DNA of 64,000 nucleotides from Bdellovibrio bacteriovorus (lineage in GTDB: Bacteria; Bdellovibrionota; Bdellovibrionia; Bdellovibrionales; Bdellovibrionaceae): contig NZ_CP020946.1 in assembly GCF_002208115.1 (NCBI RefSeq), forward strand, positions 3,410,001 through 3,474,000, read 5' to 3'. The stretch's first letter is position 1; every line of letters begins with the position of its first letter. Made by a program: the position numbers and the translations under genes. The notes under the pieces were generated by a model. The model searched no databases. It had not been told where the DNA came from and was given only the letters and a program-made list of their open reading frames with translations. This document shows, piece by piece, positions 53,951-62,250 of this stretch.

Positions 53951-55573
53951 CTATTGAGGCTTCATCCACCAGTAGTCTGTACCAATTTCGTACTTAAATG
54001 TCTCTGCAGGAGTGCCCATGCGTGAAGAATTTGCATAGAATACGTACTTGTCGTTGAACAGGAACGCGTATGGAGCGTCTTCAGCGATTCTTCTGTAAAC
54101 TTCTTTCAACTTAACAACACGTTTAGCTTTATTCGGCTCAACGCGAGCTTCGTCGATCAGCTTGTCCACTTCAGGGTTTTTGTAACCGATGAAGTTAGAA
54201 CCACCTGGGATCGCACCGGAAGAGTGCCAGATTTGTTTTGGATCCGGATCAACAGAACCACCACCCCAAGCCATAGTCACAGCGTCGAAGTTACCTTCGT
54301 CAACCAGCTTCAGGAAGGAGTTCCACTCAAGATACTTAAGTTCCATGTCGATACCCGCTTTTTTCAGGTCTTCACGGTACATAGTCCAATATTTCTCTAC
54401 GTCTTTATTAGGGTAGATCAAAGTGAACTTGAACTCAGATTTCTTGCCGTTAACGGTTTTCTCTAGAACACCGTTTTTGTCAGCGTCAGCCCAACCGGCT
54501 TTAGCCAGCAATTCCTGAGCTTTCTTCGGATTGAATTCCAAAGCTTTGTTGCCTGGGTTGTATTCGGATTTGATGTAAACCGCACCGTTGGCAAGGTCAG
54601 ACATGCCGTAACGGAACTTTTTGTTCATCTCTTCGCGGTTCAACAGGTGAGCCAAAGCCACACGTACGTTTTTGTCCTGGAACAATTCTTTGCGGAAGTT
54701 CCAGCCCACGAAGCCGTAAGACTTAGGAGCGCTGTTGGCAACTTTGTGTTTAAGAACAGTTTTGCCCCAAGGAGCGCCTTCAGTTTTTTTCATGAAGGAT
54801 TCGATACGCAGGTCAAGGTAATCAAGCTCACCTTTTTTAGCGCGCTCAAGCTGAACGTTTTCGTCTTTGTAGAAACGAAGAGTCACAGTGTCGAAGTTGT
54901 AAGCGCCTTTGTACAATGGCTCGTTCAGACCCCACCATTTGTCGAATTTCTTCAACTGGATCATTTGACCACGGTCGAATTTGGACATGGAGTATGCGCC
55001 CGTGCAGATCAACTGACGGTTCATTTTTTTGGATTTTTCAACATCGCCGTAGATGTGCTTAGGGATGATGGTCAAACCCGCAGCGGATTCGAAGTTTTTG
55101 AAGTACATGTCTTTAGCGGTGAATTTCACAGTGTGAGCATCAACCACTTCAACTTTGGAAAGACCTTCATAGTATGGACGAAGGTGAGCCGCTTCATATT
55201 TTGGCTCGAAGATCGCGTCGAAGGAGAATTTAACGTCTTCAGCTGTTACCGGCTTGCCGTCATGGAAGACTGCATTTTTACGAAGGAAGAAAGTGAAAGT
55301 TTTGTTGTCTTTGGAGACTTCCCACTTCTCAGCCAAACGAGGTTTCCAGTCATAAGTCTCAGAATCACGAGACAGAAGACCTTCACACACCATCGCTTGT
55401 ACGTTGGAACCGTACACGTCAGTGCTTGTGATCGGATGAACTGTTGGTGGTTCACCGCCAAGATTGTTTACGAAATTTCCGCCTTTTGGTGCATTCGCAT
55501 TTGGTGCGGCTGCAAAAGCGGGAGCTGTCAAAGCTGAGCTCAGTGCAAGAGCCAGGAGTCCCTTCATATTCAT
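53951..55573 (-). CDS. Periplasmic peptide-binding protein (SBP family 5)
   Basis: The protein has 540 residues with a signal peptide (LLALALSSALTAPAFA). The mature protein has the family 5 hallmarks: an N-terminal GGEPPTVHPITSTDVYG segment, the signature FLRKNAVFHDGKPVTAEDVKFSFD (near 95-118) and the C-terminal YKNPEVDKLIDEARVEPN. It delivers peptides to the two permeases encoded downstream. Sequence pattern is closer to general oligopeptide-binding proteins than to YejA, so I leave the symbol open. It is the first gene of the unit; the ATPase must be encoded elsewhere. Confidence 0.9.
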   Translation of the reverse strand: MNMKGLLALALSSALTAPAFAAAPNANAPKGGNFVNNLGGEPPTVHPITSTDVYGSNVQAMVCEGLLSRDSETYDWKPRLAEKWEVSKDNKTFTFFLRKNAVFHDGKPVTAEDVKFSFDAIFEPKYEAAHLRPYYEGLSKVEVVDAHTVKFTAKDMYFKNFESAAGLTIIPKHIYGDVEKSKKMNRQLICTGAYSMSKFDRGQMIQLKKFDKWWGLNEPLYKGAYNFDTVTLRFYKDENVQLERAKKGELDYLDLRIESFMKKTEGAPWGKTVLKHKVANSAPKSYGFVGWNFRKELFQDKNVRVALAHLLNREEMNKKFRYGMSDLANGAVYIKSEYNPGNKALEFNPKKAQELLAKAGWADADKNGVLEKTVNGKKSEFKFTLIYPNKDVEKYWTMYREDLKKAGIDMELKYLEWNSFLKLVDEGNFDAVTMAWGGGSVDPDPKQIWHSSGAIPGGSNFIGYKNPEVDKLIDEARVEPNKAKRVVKLKEVYRRIAEDAPYAFLFNDKYVFYANSSRMGTPAETFKYEIGTDYWWMKPQ

Positions 55574-55721
55574 TGTGTTTCCTCCAAAGAATTTCGCTGG
55601 GAATTTAAGTGGTTCCCAAAGTTGGGTTAAAATGGGTTATGCGACAAAAATAATCAAGTTATTGCTCGATTGACGCCGCGCTTAAATGCTATACCATGGG
55701 GGCTAATTTAAGGAGTAAAAA

Positions 55722-56777
55722 ATGTCTGAAAAGACTGTGAAATTCGACCCGACGACCACCATTTCTGCAGAGTTCGGAATCTTCGGAATTCCCATGACAG
55801 AAGAAGAGTCCAAGGTCGTTCTTGTACCTGTTCCCTGGGAAGTCACAACCTCTTACGGTGAAGGCGCCTCCCGCGGGCCTCAGATCATCCGCCAAGCCAG
55901 TGAACAGATTGACCTTTTTGACATTGAAGTGGGCAAAGCCTACGAAGTCGGCTACCACATGCGCGACTTCCCGGAAGACCTGTGCAACATGAACGACAAG
56001 TTCAAGGCTGTGGCTCAGGAGCTGATCGGAATGCGAACCAACCTCAGCGAAGACGAAGCCAAAATGAACAAGCTGGCCGCTCAGGTGAATGAAGCCTGCG
56101 AAGAGATGACCCAATGGGTTTACGACCAGTGCTCTGACGTCCTGAAAAAAGGAAAGCTTCTGGGTCTGGTGGGTGGTGATCACTCCACCCCACTGGGAGC
56201 CATTCGCGCCGTCAGCGACAAATACAAAGGCGAGTTCGGCGTTCTACACATTGATGCTCACGCGGATCTGCGCACGGCTTATCAGGGCTTCAAGCAGTCC
56301 CACGCTTCCATTATGTATAATGTGATGACTGATGCTAAAAAGCCTCAGAAGCTGGTTCAGGTTGGCATCCGTGACTTCTGCGAGGAAGAATACGACTTCA
56401 GCAACTCCCGCGAAGACATCAAGACCTTCTACGACCTGGAACTGAAACGCCGCATGCTCAAAGGCGAAACCTGGGAACAAGTCTGCAAAGACATCATCAA
56501 AGAGCTTCCACAGAACGTGTACATCTCTTTTGATATCGACGGTCTGGATCCGGCCTTCTGCCCCCACACCGGCACTCCGGTTCCGGGCGGCTTGAGCGTG
56601 GATCAGGTCTTCTTCCTGTTCCGCGAAGTTCATGCTTCCGGCCGCAAGATCGTGGCTTTCGACCTGAATGAAGTTTCCACCGGCGGCCTTTCTGAAGAGG
56701 AAGTTGAATGGGACGGCAACGTGGGCGCGCGCATTTTGTATAAAATGTGCGGCTGGCTGGTGAAGAGCCATGCTTAA
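55722..56777 (+). CDS. speB: Agmatinase/arginase-family ureohydrolase
   Basis: The protein has 351 residues. The manganese-cluster motifs of the family are visible: GGDHSTPLG, HIDAHADLR and SFDIDGLDPAFCPHTGTPVPGG. With the arginine decarboxylase at 48144 the likely reaction is agmatine to putrescine plus urea, so agmatinase is preferred over arginase. It is about 45 residues longer than E. coli SpeB, mainly through an N-terminal extension and an insertion near 90-125. Formiminoglutamase is a less likely alternative. The ATG has AAGGAG 7 bases upstream. The last 8 bases overlap the ArsC-like gene. Confidence 0.82.
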   Translation: MSEKTVKFDPTTTISAEFGIFGIPMTEEESKVVLVPVPWEVTTSYGEGASRGPQIIRQASEQIDLFDIEVGKAYEVGYHMRDFPEDLCNMNDKFKAVAQELIGMRTNLSEDEAKMNKLAAQVNEACEEMTQWVYDQCSDVLKKGKLLGLVGGDHSTPLGAIRAVSDKYKGEFGVLHIDAHADLRTAYQGFKQSHASIMYNVMTDAKKPQKLVQVGIRDFCEEEYDFSNSREDIKTFYDLELKRRMLKGETWEQVCKDIIKELPQNVYISFDIDGLDPAFCPHTGTPVPGGLSVDQVFFLFREVHASGRKIVAFDLNEVSTGGLSEEEVEWDGNVGARILYKMCGWLVKSHA

Positions 56778-57129
56778 GGTTTACGAGTACGCGAAGTGCT
56801 CCACCTGCGTAAAGGCTTTGAAGTTTCTGGATGGGAAAAAGGTCAAGTACGACAAGCTTCCCATCGTCGACAAAGCCCCTTCTCAGAAAGAGCTGAAAGA
56901 AATGCTTTCTGCACTGAAAGAGCGTGGAGGCAGCATCCGCAACCTGTTTAACACCTCAGGTGTGATGTACAAGGAAATGAAATTAAGCGAAAAGCTTCCT
57001 TCCATGACGGAAGCAGAAGCACTCAAGCTTCTTTCTGAAAACGGCAAGCTGGTGAAGCGTCCGTTCGTCATCGGCGACGACACTCATCTGGTCGGATTTA
57101 AAGAAGATGAATGGAAAAAAGTTTTCTAA
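56770..57129 (+). CDS. ArsC/Spx-family thioredoxin-fold protein
   Basis: The protein has 119 residues, the usual length for this family. The N-terminal strand LKVYEYAKCSTCVKALKFLD carries a CxxC pair (Cys10, Cys13), followed by KAPSQKELKEML, RNLFNTSGVMYKEM and the closing RPFVIGDDTHLVGF. Family members are arsenate reductases, Spx regulators or YffB-like proteins of unknown role. The Arg after Cys typical of ArsC is replaced, so arsenate reduction is not assured. It is co-transcribed with the agmatinase gene, overlapping by 8 bases. Confidence 0.85.
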   Translation: MLKVYEYAKCSTCVKALKFLDGKKVKYDKLPIVDKAPSQKELKEMLSALKERGGSIRNLFNTSGVMYKEMKLSEKLPSMTEAEALKLLSENGKLVKRPFVIGDDTHLVGFKEDEWKKVF

Positions 57130-57132
57130 AGC

Positions 57133-57160
57133 AAAAAGGTCCCTTGCGGGACCTTTTTAT
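57133..57160. terminator. Intrinsic terminator after the agmatinase-ArsC unit
   Basis: AAAAAGGTCCC (57133-57143) and GGGACCTTTTT (57148-57158) form an 11-bp perfect stem around a 4-base loop. The T run overlaps the stop of the convergent small gene at 57157, so it may work in both directions. Confidence 0.92.
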
Positions 57161-57306
57161 TTTGTTCGATGGTGTGGACGAAATCCTGGAGGATGCTTCT
57201 TGCCGATCTCTTCTTCAAAGAAGCCGTTTTTACGACTGCGAAGAATGAAATAGAGTCCTCCGAAACTCAAAGCCAACACCAAGATCACGACTGACAGGCT
57301 TATCAT
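57157..57306 (-). CDS. 49-residue single-pass membrane protein, unknown
   Basis: A short frame from ATG at 57306 to TAA at 57157 encodes 49 residues. One membrane helix (residues 2-22, ISLSVVILVLALSFGGLYFIL) is followed by a basic stop-transfer RSRKNG and a polar tail (FFEEEIGKKHPPGFRPHHR). GGGAGGT lies 5 bases before the ATG, a strong ribosome site, which argues that it is real. No family recognised. It is convergent with the ArsC-like gene and shares its terminator. Confidence 0.7.
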   Translation of the reverse strand: MISLSVVILVLALSFGGLYFILRSRKNGFFEEEIGKKHPPGFRPHHRTK

Positions 57307-57373
57307 AAATACCTCCCATCGCTGACTTCATCTTTTCATAAAGAAAAGTGAGCAAATAGAGAGGATTCCTTTT

Positions 57374-57638
57374 TCAGCGTTTGTTTCTCAACATATCAGC
57401 GAGCTTGACCAGCCATTTTTCCACAGACTTACGCAGGGACTGACCTTCAGTCAGATCCTCTGCATTTACCAGAACGTGCAAAACCACGATCATCACCGTG
57501 ATGACCGCCATAGAGCCAGGAATCAATGCCAGAGCCGGCGACAAACCCGACAGCTCCTGCTGTAAAGCCCTAACGGTGAAGGCCTGAATAACGAAACAAG
57601 GTGGCTATGAGCAGGCCGGAAAATACGATTTTTCTCAT
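57374..57638 (-). pseudogene. Small exported-protein gene with a +1 frameshift near 57593
   Basis: From ATG at 57638 (AAAGGA 7 bases upstream) the frame gives MRKIVFSGLLIATLF, a signal-like start, and then soon reaches a stop (TAG) after 22 codons. If one base at about 57593 is skipped, the frame stays open for 72 more residues to TGA at 57374: VIQAFTVRALQQELSG, a membrane segment (SMAVITVMIVVLHVLV) and a basic amphipathic tail ending ADMLRNKR. The joined product would be 87 residues. This is either a recent frameshift, a programmed +1 shift or a sequencing error. Family unknown. Confidence 0.55.
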
Positions 57639-57757
57639 AGTGGTGTCCTTTCTTAAAACAAACGAAGCCGTTGTGGCCCCGCTGGTGGGCAAAGGACTGT
57701 TAAAGCAACAGTGATGCCAGAAAAAATGCACCACCTGTTTCCAACCGTGATTTACAA

Positions 57758-58828
57758 CTAAATGGCAAACTTCAACTGAGAAGAATCGGATTCCGAGGAA
57801 GATTTCTTTTGAGTGCCCAAGCGAACACCCAGACCCACCAGGCGCACCGGCACACCCCGGCGATTCCAGGCCTTTTCCAGCAGGCGTTCAAAATCCTGCA
57901 ACATGGGAAGCTCGCTGATGACTTCTTCATGCGTGGTTTGTTTGAAATCGAAGAACTTCAGTTTGATCACCAGACCCTTGATGCGATCGTGATACTGACC
58001 ACGATCCATCCGGCGCACAAAGTCCTCGTAAAGTGACGGCAACGTCTTTAAACAATCCTGCAACGTGGGAAGATCCCTGTTGTAAGTTTCCTCCACCGTC
58101 AGCGATTTGCGCTCCCACTCGGTGATCACTTCGCGATGATCTATGCCGCGGGAAAAATCATAAAGCTCCGCCGCGCGCGATCCAAACCAATGCGACAATT
58201 CAAGGACGGTGTATTTCTGAATATCACCACACGTGCGAAGCCCCAGATCATGCATCTTCTGGGCGGTGACTTTGCCCACTCCGAAGATCTTTTCAACCGG
58301 CAGGTCCTTCACAAAAGTTTCCACATCCTGAGGTCGGACCACGAACTGCCCGTTGGGCTTTTTCCAGTCACTGGCGATCTTGGCCAGAAACTTGTTCGGG
58401 GCCACCCCGGCGGACGCCGTCAGGTTCAGTTCGGTGAAGATCAAACGACGGATTTCCTGCGCAATCAAGGTGGCACTGCCACCGAACTGCTCACACTCCG
58501 TCACATCCAGATAGGCTTCATCCAGGGACAAAGGCTCAATCTTGTTCGTGAATCTTTCCATGATTTCACGGACTTTGCGGCTTTCAGCTTTATATAAGTC
58601 AAAATGTGGAGGAATCAAAACCAACTGCGGGCACAGACGTACCGCTTGCGAAGAAGGCATCGCCGAACGCACGCCGAACTTGCGGGCTTCATAGCTCGCG
58701 GTGCACAGCACACTGCGGGTGTTCGGTGGTCCGCCGATTCCCAAGGGCTTCCCCTTAAGCTCAGGACGGTACTTCACCTCCACAGCCGCGTAAAAGCAGT
58801 CCATGTCGATGTGAATGATCTTCCTCAT
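57758..58828 (-). CDS. dinB: DNA polymerase IV (Y family)
   Basis: The protein has 356 residues, the length of Pol IV. It performs translesion synthesis. Catalytic residues are all present: the N-terminal HIDMDCFYAAVE and LSLDEAYLDV (about 100-109), the steric-gate region CFYAAVE and the HhH segment LPVEKIFGVGKVTAQKM. The little-finger domain follows at about 235-345. The start is well supported by family alignment, but no ribosome site precedes the ATG; the upstream sequence has two TGTAAAT-like direct repeats and no perfect LexA box. A clear C-terminal clamp motif was not identified. Confidence 0.95.
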   Translation of the reverse strand: MRKIIHIDMDCFYAAVEVKYRPELKGKPLGIGGPPNTRSVLCTASYEARKFGVRSAMPSSQAVRLCPQLVLIPPHFDLYKAESRKVREIMERFTNKIEPLSLDEAYLDVTECEQFGGSATLIAQEIRRLIFTELNLTASAGVAPNKFLAKIASDWKKPNGQFVVRPQDVETFVKDLPVEKIFGVGKVTAQKMHDLGLRTCGDIQKYTVLELSHWFGSRAAELYDFSRGIDHREVITEWERKSLTVEETYNRDLPTLQDCLKTLPSLYEDFVRRMDRGQYHDRIKGLVIKLKFFDFKQTTHEEVISELPMLQDFERLLEKAWNRRGVPVRLVGLGVRLGTQKKSSSESDSSQLKFAI

Positions 58829-58860
58829 TTACACATTATTTACATATCAGAGGGACTAAA

Positions 58861-59697
58861 TCAAGTCGGATCTGCCTGCATCTCGGCTGGAGGCTGGGGT
58901 TCGGCAGGAAGACCTTTCACCGGAACGAACTTGGCCGAGATCGCCGCGTGGGCTTTGTCGGCGATCAGACCACGGTCATCTTCCGGGGTCGAGTAAATCG
59001 GTTCCAGGAACTCGATCTCACCTTTTACAGACCTCAAAACCGCAGACTTCCACATCGAGGTCGCAAAGGGAATGTCACCATACCAGCAAAGATGATCACG
59101 CCATTTCAGGCTGAACTCTTCACCATTCACTTCGCGGAAGTTGATCACCACCGGCTGAATCGGCACACCGGCCTGCGCCGCCGCCATCATCAGGGTTTTC
59201 TTAAACGGCAACACACGTTCACCATTGGTGGAGGTCGCTTCCGGATAAAGCACCACACGGAATCCCGCACGCAGGGCATTCACGATGGACTTCATTTCAT
59301 CCAGGATCTTCGTGCGACTGCGGCGCTCAACGTAAATGCAACCACCCATCTCAGTCAAAAGACCCAGGAACGGGGTTTCGCGCATTTCATTGGAAGTCAC
59401 AAACAGCATCGGGTTGCAGGACGCCAGCATCAGAATATCAACAAAGCCCATATGATTGGAAACGATCAAACACTTCTGATCATCCGCAGGTTTGTTGATG
59501 ACAGTCAGATCCAGATTGAAAACCTTCAGAATCAGGCCCGAGAAAAAGCGCGTGTTTTTAGAAAAGCGCTGCAGTCTTTTCTGCGGGTCGCGCACCACCA
59601 AATGGCAGACGTACGACCACAACATGAATGTCAGGATAATCAGAACAAAGACAGTAAGTTTTAGGACTCCGCGGAGTCCAGCTTGAATCGCTTCCAC
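58861..59697 (-). CDS. 1-acylglycerol-3-phosphate-type acyltransferase (PlsC family; OlsA-like)
   Basis: The protein has 278 residues from a GTG start at 59697. One or two N-terminal membrane segments (VLKLTVFVLIILTFMLWSYV) anchor it to the inner membrane. The catalytic HX4D is in VSNHMGFVDILML, and the second motif is VLYPEATSTNGERVLPFKKTL. It transfers acyl chains to lyso-lipids. The GTG lies in the last 37 bases of the GNAT gene, which resembles OlsB; together they could make ornithine lipid, in which case this is OlsA. An ordinary PlsC role is the alternative. Confidence 0.88.
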   Translation of the reverse strand: MEAIQAGLRGVLKLTVFVLIILTFMLWSYVCHLVVRDPQKRLQRFSKNTRFFSGLILKVFNLDLTVINKPADDQKCLIVSNHMGFVDILMLASCNPMLFVTSNEMRETPFLGLLTEMGGCIYVERRSRTKILDEMKSIVNALRAGFRVVLYPEATSTNGERVLPFKKTLMMAAAQAGVPIQPVVINFREVNGEEFSLKWRDHLCWYGDIPFATSMWKSAVLRSVKGEIEFLEPIYSTPEDDRGLIADKAHAAISAKFVPVKGLPAEPQPPAEMQADPT

Positions 59698-60536
59698 AGG
59701 GTCCTATTTAAATCTTCCCGATGAAGAATCGTCAAGAAGTCAATGCACTGGAATTCACGATCCCATGCCGGCTCCCCGCCGATATATGCGCCGGCTTTCA
59801 AATAGGCGCGGCACAAAGGAGGAAGAAGTTCCTCAGCCTGGGCTCTCTGAATCTCCGTGAGAGGGCTTCGGACTTCTTCTAAAAAGTGATTCAGCATCGG
59901 CATCGTGTAGGCCAGCGTCGGTCGGGTGCGAAGCCCCGGCACAATACGCCCTTCCTCTTCAAAGTACCGAGTCAACAGGGCCGCATCGCGGGGATCATCC
60001 GTCTTCACCGTCGCGCAACCAAAAAGCATCTTGGAATCTGAGGCCGCCATGTATTCGGCAATTCCGCGCCACAAAAGCGAGATCAAAACCCCGCGGCGGA
60101 AATCCTTGTGAATGCAGGCACGGCCCAGCTCCAGCTTCACACCCGGCTGAGCCAGAATCCCGTTCATCATGAACTCTTTGCCGGAATAAAACTCGTCCGT
60201 GAACAACGAACAATTCATTCGATAAGTGCCAACGATGCGGTTGCTGCGTTTTTCCTTGATGATCAGATGGTCGCAGTCAAAGTCGAATTCATCAACGTCC
60301 ACCCCTGTCGGGTTTCTTTTACCCTGCATTTCGCGGTGGAAGACTTCGTATCTCAGGGTCAGTGCCTCTTTCAGCTCTTCCACATCCGTGACGGTCTTGA
60401 TTTCAAAAGGACCGACGTCAGACTGAATATGTATTTTAGCTTTGAATTTATGAATACGATTCAGACGCAGTTGATAGAAAGACTGCAGATTCGTGGAAAC
60501 ACGCTCAAGACTTGCGTAAGCCAGTGAGTTGATCAT
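59661..60536 (-). CDS. GNAT-fold N-acyltransferase resembling ornithine-acyl-ACP N-acyltransferase OlsB
   Basis: The protein has 291 residues, a size and layout like OlsB. The acyl-homoserine-lactone-synthase-like core is visible: LRYEVFHREMQGK, DEFDFDCDHLIIKEK, RIVGTYRM, the glycine/glutamate-rich LELGRACIHKDFRRG and LFGCATVKTDDPRDAALL. A C-terminal lid of about 80 residues follows (PPLCRAYLKAGAYIGGEPAWD), with YLKAGA typical of this group. It would attach a 3-hydroxy acyl chain to an amino acid, making the lyso-lipid for the overlapping PlsC-like enzyme. The amino acid used cannot be read from the sequence. Confidence 0.78.
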   Translation of the reverse strand: MINSLAYASLERVSTNLQSFYQLRLNRIHKFKAKIHIQSDVGPFEIKTVTDVEELKEALTLRYEVFHREMQGKRNPTGVDVDEFDFDCDHLIIKEKRSNRIVGTYRMNCSLFTDEFYSGKEFMMNGILAQPGVKLELGRACIHKDFRRGVLISLLWRGIAEYMAASDSKMLFGCATVKTDDPRDAALLTRYFEEEGRIVPGLRTRPTLAYTMPMLNHFLEEVRSPLTEIQRAQAEELLPPLCRAYLKAGAYIGGEPAWDREFQCIDFLTILHREDLNRTLWKRFKLDSAES

Positions 60537-60654
60537 CGAAGGCCCCCCTTAAGATCAACCTCAGTGTAGCGGGCTTTAAATGTGAAGATTGTCAGAACTC
60601 CGACAGGATATTGTTGGTGTTATCTTGAAACTCCGTGATATGAAGAAGTCATCT

Positions 60655-61191
60655 ATGGAAGCCACCGCGTTTCGCACACCACTTTCCGGAATATCATTAA
60701 ACAAGGAAGCTGAAAGCTACCTGAAGGAGATCATTCAGAATCTTCCGCAGGACCTTTCTCCAGATCGTCCGGGATACTATTCACATGAAACAAAAGATTT
60801 ACTGCTGAAAGATGCGTCCGAGCGCCTGGCGCTGTACCTGCGAGGCTGCCCAGAGCCGATAAACTTTGAAGATCTGCGCTCTGGCTGGAACGCTGTGATC
60901 GTGGACTATCATCGCCAAAACAACTGGAACTATCCAACGCAGCCTCAGAAGCCGGAAAAGAAAATCACCCAGGATCAGAAGATCTTCAAAGAGCTTTTTT
61001 CCTATGTCTGGATGATGATGCGCTCTTTGATCCTGCTGAAGACCGTCGTCTATTATTACGGCATGCACACTGCGACCGACCCCGGAACCTATCACACCGT
61101 CATGTTGTATGGGGCTTTACTGCTGCTGCTGGCAAACATGGTTCATTTTATCTGGAAGAAGTCCCGCAACAGTTCAGCTGATAAAAACTAA
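60655..61191 (+). CDS. Small membrane protein with cytoplasmic N-terminal domain, unknown
   Basis: The protein has 178 residues from the ATG at 60655, preceded by GAAGAAG; in-frame ATG at 60640 and TTG at 60589 are alternatives. The first 125 residues are soluble and mostly helical (EAESYLKEIIQNLPQDL, SERLALYLRGC). Two membrane helices close the chain (about 120-140, MMMRSLILLKTVVYYYGM, and 147-168, MLYGALLLLLANMVHFIW), with a short basic tail. No family recognised. The end overlaps the convergent Sua5 gene by 4 bases. Confidence 0.65.
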   Translation: MEATAFRTPLSGISLNKEAESYLKEIIQNLPQDLSPDRPGYYSHETKDLLLKDASERLALYLRGCPEPINFEDLRSGWNAVIVDYHRQNNWNYPTQPQKPEKKITQDQKIFKELFSYVWMMMRSLILLKTVVYYYGMHTATDPGTYHTVMLYGALLLLLANMVHFIWKKSRNSSADKN

Positions 61192-62204
61192 ACAATCAAA
61201 GAGGCCGCTTTATTCAAGCGGTCAAACAGAGATTCCCAGCGTTCGCCCGTCTGATGGGGTTCGCGATAGAACAGGATGCAGTCTTTTCCACGCGCTGCCA
61301 CTTCACGCAAGTGACCATAGAATTCACGGGTTGCCAGCAGAGGGTCTTCAGACAGCTTCAGGATTTCACAGGAATGAATGCCCGCTTTGGGTTTGATGAT
61401 CTTGATACTTTCAATCTCATCCGGCAGTTCGCCGATCTTTTCATTCACTTCCTTCAGCACGCTTTCCGGGCTGCGGGAAGGCTCCAGACACACCACCATC
61501 GGGACAGGCGGCATATAGTGATGTTTCATGTGACCCGGAGATTCACGCTTGTCCACCTGTTCGATGAACTCGTACTTAAGTCCCTTGTCTTCCAGAACAC
61601 GCGCCAGATCTGACTTCAGAATATGCCCGCGACGAAGAATGGACAGCACCACACCTTCCGGGCGGTGACGGACCAGCAGCACTGTGGATTCGATGCCGAT
61701 TTCACAATCGCCACCATCAACCACAAAAACATTTTCATTTTTGAATTCCACACGCACGTGCGAAGCCGACGTCGGCGAAGTGCGACCGAACTTGTTCGCA
61801 CTGGGTGCCGCCAAAGGAACGCCCACCTGCTGCAGCAGTTCCAGCGCCAGCGGATGATTCGGCATACGAATTCCCACAGATTCAAGACCCGAAGTGATCA
61901 TCGCATTTACAGAAGGATCCCTTGGCAGAACCAGAGTCAACGGACCTGGCCAGAAAGCTTCAGCCAAGGTCTGGGACGCCGGGCCCCAGAAGGCCGTGAC
62001 CTTCTTGGCTTGTTCAATGGACGCCACATGCACAATCAAAGGATCAAAAAACGGACGCTCTTTGGTGGTAAAGATCTTTTCGATGGCCGAAGGGATGTCA
62101 ATACGGGCCGCCAGACCGTAAACGGTCTCAGTGGGGAAGCCGATGACTCCCCCTTCTTCCAGAATGATTTTGGCTTTGGCCAAGGCCTCGTTCGGCGTCA
62201 TCAT
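61188..62204 (-). CDS. sua5: L-threonylcarbamoyladenylate synthase, Sua5 type
   Basis: The protein has 338 residues. It makes threonylcarbamoyl-AMP for the t6A modification of ANN-decoding tRNAs. The YrdC/TsaC domain (about 1-205) shows GGVIGFPTETVYGLAARI, KERPFFDPLIVHVA, PGPLTLVLPR and PLAAPSANKFGRTSPT. A linker with SPGMKHHY-like sequence (ESPGHMKHHYMP) leads to the C-terminal Sua5 domain (about 235-338), so this is the long Sua5 form and not the short TsaC. Start at ATG 62204. Confidence 0.92.
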   Translation of the reverse strand: MMTPNEALAKAKIILEEGGVIGFPTETVYGLAARIDIPSAIEKIFTTKERPFFDPLIVHVASIEQAKKVTAFWGPASQTLAEAFWPGPLTLVLPRDPSVNAMITSGLESVGIRMPNHPLALELLQQVGVPLAAPSANKFGRTSPTSASHVRVEFKNENVFVVDGGDCEIGIESTVLLVRHRPEGVVLSILRRGHILKSDLARVLEDKGLKYEFIEQVDKRESPGHMKHHYMPPVPMVVCLEPSRSPESVLKEVNEKIGELPDEIESIKIIKPKAGIHSCEILKLSEDPLLATREFYGHLREVAARGKDCILFYREPHQTGERWESLFDRLNKAASLIV

Positions 62205-62250
62205 GGATACTTTTGTACATCATCTCAGACGGGATTAAAAGGACTCCCGT

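Noticed and set aside
54647-55537. Plus-strand frame (296 codons) antisense to the peptide-binding protein gene.
   Set aside because: The minus-strand frame has a signal peptide and family motifs; the opposite frame has neither.
58800-58860. LexA box in front of dinB.
   Set aside because: TGTAAAT-like repeats are present, but no TTAC-N3-GTAA match.
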